A DNA stretch of 64,000 bases from Mycobacterium lehmannii (GTDB taxonomy: Bacteria; Actinomycetota; Actinomycetes; Mycobacteriales; Mycobacteriaceae): the NCBI RefSeq assembly GCF_002245535.1, contig NZ_NKCN01000005.1, forward strand, positions 124,001 through 188,000, written 5' to 3'. Positions 62,704 to 64,000 of the stretch are shown one piece after another. Position 1 is the first letter of the stretch; each line of letters starts with the position of its first letter. The translations under genes and the position numbers were made by a program. The notes under the pieces are model-generated. The model was not told the DNA's origin. It did no database searches and worked only from the letters and a program-made list of their open reading frames with translations.

Positions 62704-64000
62704 GTGAGCCCTGCCACCACCGCCACCGCCAAGAAGGCGGCGTCCCAGCCGACGGACCAGAAGCCGACATTGATGTTGCTCGACGGCAATTCCCTGGCAT
62801 ACCGGGCGTTCTACGCACTGCCCGCCGAGAACTTCAAGACCCAGGGCGGGCTCACCACCAACGCGGTGTACGGCTTCACCGCCATGCTGATCAACCTCCT
62901 GCGCGACGAGCAGCCCAGCCACATCGCCGCCGCTTTCGACGTGTCACGCCAAACGTTTCGCGTGGACAAGTACCCCGAGTACAAGGCCGGCCGCTCGTCG
63001 ACGCCCGATGAGTTCCGCGGCCAGATCGACATCACCAAGGAGGTGCTCGGCGCGCTGGGCATCACCGTGCTCGCCGAACCGGGCTTCGAGGCCGACGACA
63101 TCATCGCCACCCTGGCCACGCAGGCCGAGCAGGGCGGCTACCGGGTCCTGGTGGTCTCCGGCGACCGTGACTCGCTGCAGTTGGTCAGCGATGACGTCAC
63201 AGTGCTGTACCCGCGCAAGGGCGTCAGCGAGCTGACGCGGTTCACCCCGGAGGCGGTACTGGAGAAGTACGGCTTGACTCCGCAGCAGTACCCGGACTTC
63301 GCGGCGCTGCGCGGCGACCCCAGCGACAACCTGCCCGGCATCCCCGGCGTCGGTGAGAAGACGGCGACCAAGTGGATCGCGGAGTTCGGCTCGCTGCAGG
63401 CGTTGGTCGACAACGTAGACACCGTCAAGGGAAAGGTCGGTGACGCGTTGCGGGCCAACCTGTCCAGCGTCGTGCTCAATCGGGAACTGACCGATCTGGT
63501 CAGGGACGTCCCGCTGCCGCAAACCCCCGACACCCTGCGCATGCAGCCGTGGGACCGCGACCAGATCCACCGGCTGTTCGACGACCTGGAGTTCCGCGTT
63601 CTGCGCGATCGGCTGTTCGACACGCTGGCCTCGGCGGATCCCGAGGTCGACCAGGGCTTCGACGTCCGCGGCGGGGCGCTGGAAGCGGGGGAGCTGGCCG
63701 CGTGGCTGGCCGAGCACAGTTCGGGCAAGCGGTTCGGGCTGGCCGTCGTCGGCACGCACCTGGCGTTCGACGCGGACGCGACGGCGCTGGGTATCGTCGC
63801 CGCCGACGGCGAAGGGCGCTACATCGACACCGCCACGTTGACCGAGGACGACGAGGCCGCCCTCGCCTCGTGGCTCGCCGACCCCGGCCCGCCCAAAGCG
63901 CTGCACGAAGCCAAGCTGGCGATGCACGACCTCGAAGGCCGCGGCTGGAAGCTCGCCGGCGTCACGTCGGACACCGCGCTGGCGGCGTACCTCGTGCGGC
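62704..64000 (+). CDS. polA: DNA polymerase I, N-terminal part (cut by window end)
   Basis: 432 codons are visible with no stop. The 5'-nuclease domain comes first: LMLLDGNSLAYRAFYALP, AVYGFTAMLINLL, GFEADDIIATLATQAEQGG, VVSGDRDSLQLVSDDVTVLY (metal-binding Asp residues), then GDPSDNLPGIPGVGEKTATKWI (helix-hairpin-helix). From about residue 320 the inactive 3'-5' exonuclease-like domain begins (GKRFGLAVVGTHLAFDADATALGIV, KALHEAKLAMHDLEGRG). The polymerase domain lies outside. The start is GTG 62704, supported by TAGAGT 7 nt upstream. The enzyme fills gaps and removes RNA primers. Confidence 0.95.
   Translation, partial: MSPATTATAKKAASQPTDQKPTLMLLDGNSLAYRAFYALPAENFKTQGGLTTNAVYGFTAMLINLLRDEQPSHIAAAFDVSRQTFRVDKYPEYKAGRSSTPDEFRGQIDITKEVLGALGITVLAEPGFEADDIIATLATQAEQGGYRVLVVSGDRDSLQLVSDDVTVLYPRKGVSELTRFTPEAVLEKYGLTPQQYPDFAALRGDPSDNLPGIPGVGEKTATKWIAEFGSLQALVDNVDTVKGKVGDALRANLSSVVLNRELTDLVRDVPLPQTPDTLRMQPWDRDQIHRLFDDLEFRVLRDRLFDTLASADPEVDQGFDVRGGALEAGELAAWLAEHSSGKRFGLAVVGTHLAFDADATALGIVAADGEGRYIDTATLTEDDEAALASWLADPGPPKALHEAKLAMHDLEGRGWKLAGVTSDTALAAYLVR

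Overview
The window is a chromosomal segment of a high-GC actinomycete, most likely a fast-growing Mycobacterium (Mycolicibacterium). The evidence is the gene order nrtR-nadABC / hisDCBH-priA-impA-hisFI / bcp / trpE-x-trpC-trpB-trpA-lgt / pyk-tesB / cydABDC / cya-tRNA-pdtaR / thiolase-DUF35 / polA, which from memory follows the Mycobacterium tuberculosis Rv1592c-Rv1629 block. Other signs are many GTG starts, 4-bp ATGA/GTGA overlaps, leaderless promoters (TANNNT about 7 nt before the start codon), a PGRS-like protein, a 13E12-type HNH protein, an F420-type oxidoreductase and a KstR-type operator. Both window ends cut genes: a lipase at the left and polA at the right.

Left part (1-10.3 kb). A lipase-family gene and the NAD regulator nrtR read leftward. 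nrtR is divergent from nadABC across a 23-bp palindrome that also holds the promoters. An accessory cassette follows (TetR repressor with its operator, zinc alcohol dehydrogenase, deazaflavin-dependent oxidoreductase, secreted PGRS-like protein). It is bracketed by two paralogous single-TM proteins.

Biosynthetic core (10.3-26 kb). The histidine operon hisD-hisC-hisB-hisH-priA-impA-hisF-hisI is almost gapless. A leftward peroxiredoxin and a phytanoyl-CoA dioxygenase gene split by an in-frame amber codon separate it from trpE, a Trp-associated membrane protein, trpC, trpB, trpA and lgt. PriA supplies the TrpF step missing from the trp cluster. Lgt carries a very long acidic, repeat-built C-terminal tail.

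Mobile part (26-29 kb). A 1,389-bp ISL3-family element with 23-bp imperfect terminal inverted repeats sits in an 8-bp duplication of ACTCATGT. It interrupts the promoter/start-codon junction of a 13E12 (DUF222-HNH) gene yet leaves that reading frame intact.

Central metabolism and respiration (29-45 kb). TM2 and DUF2752 membrane proteins, glutamate synthase gltBD, pyruvate kinase and thioesterase read rightward. The cytochrome bd operon cydABDC plus a coupled DUF4190 protein and an HdeD-like membrane protein read leftward.

Transport and signalling (45-64 kb). A polar amino-acid ABC transporter is followed by a MacS-type sensor kinase and LuxR-type regulator, a DUF2339 membrane protein, a Dps ferritin, an SRPBCC protein, a membrane adenylate cyclase, a tRNA with anticodon CAA, the ANTAR regulator PdtaR, a branched-chain amino-acid ABC system (livJHMGF) with an internal terminator, a leftward group (DUF167, TIGR02206, thiolase, DUF35) under a KstR-like box, and the start of polA.

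The most notable items are the ISL3 insertion that kept the target ATG and supplies a ribosome-binding site, the amber-split dioxygenase, the Lgt repeat tail, the PE-less PGRS protein, the Leu-like tRNA with a short variable loop, and the NrtR and KstR operators. Nothing here is convincingly a wholly new multi-gene system.
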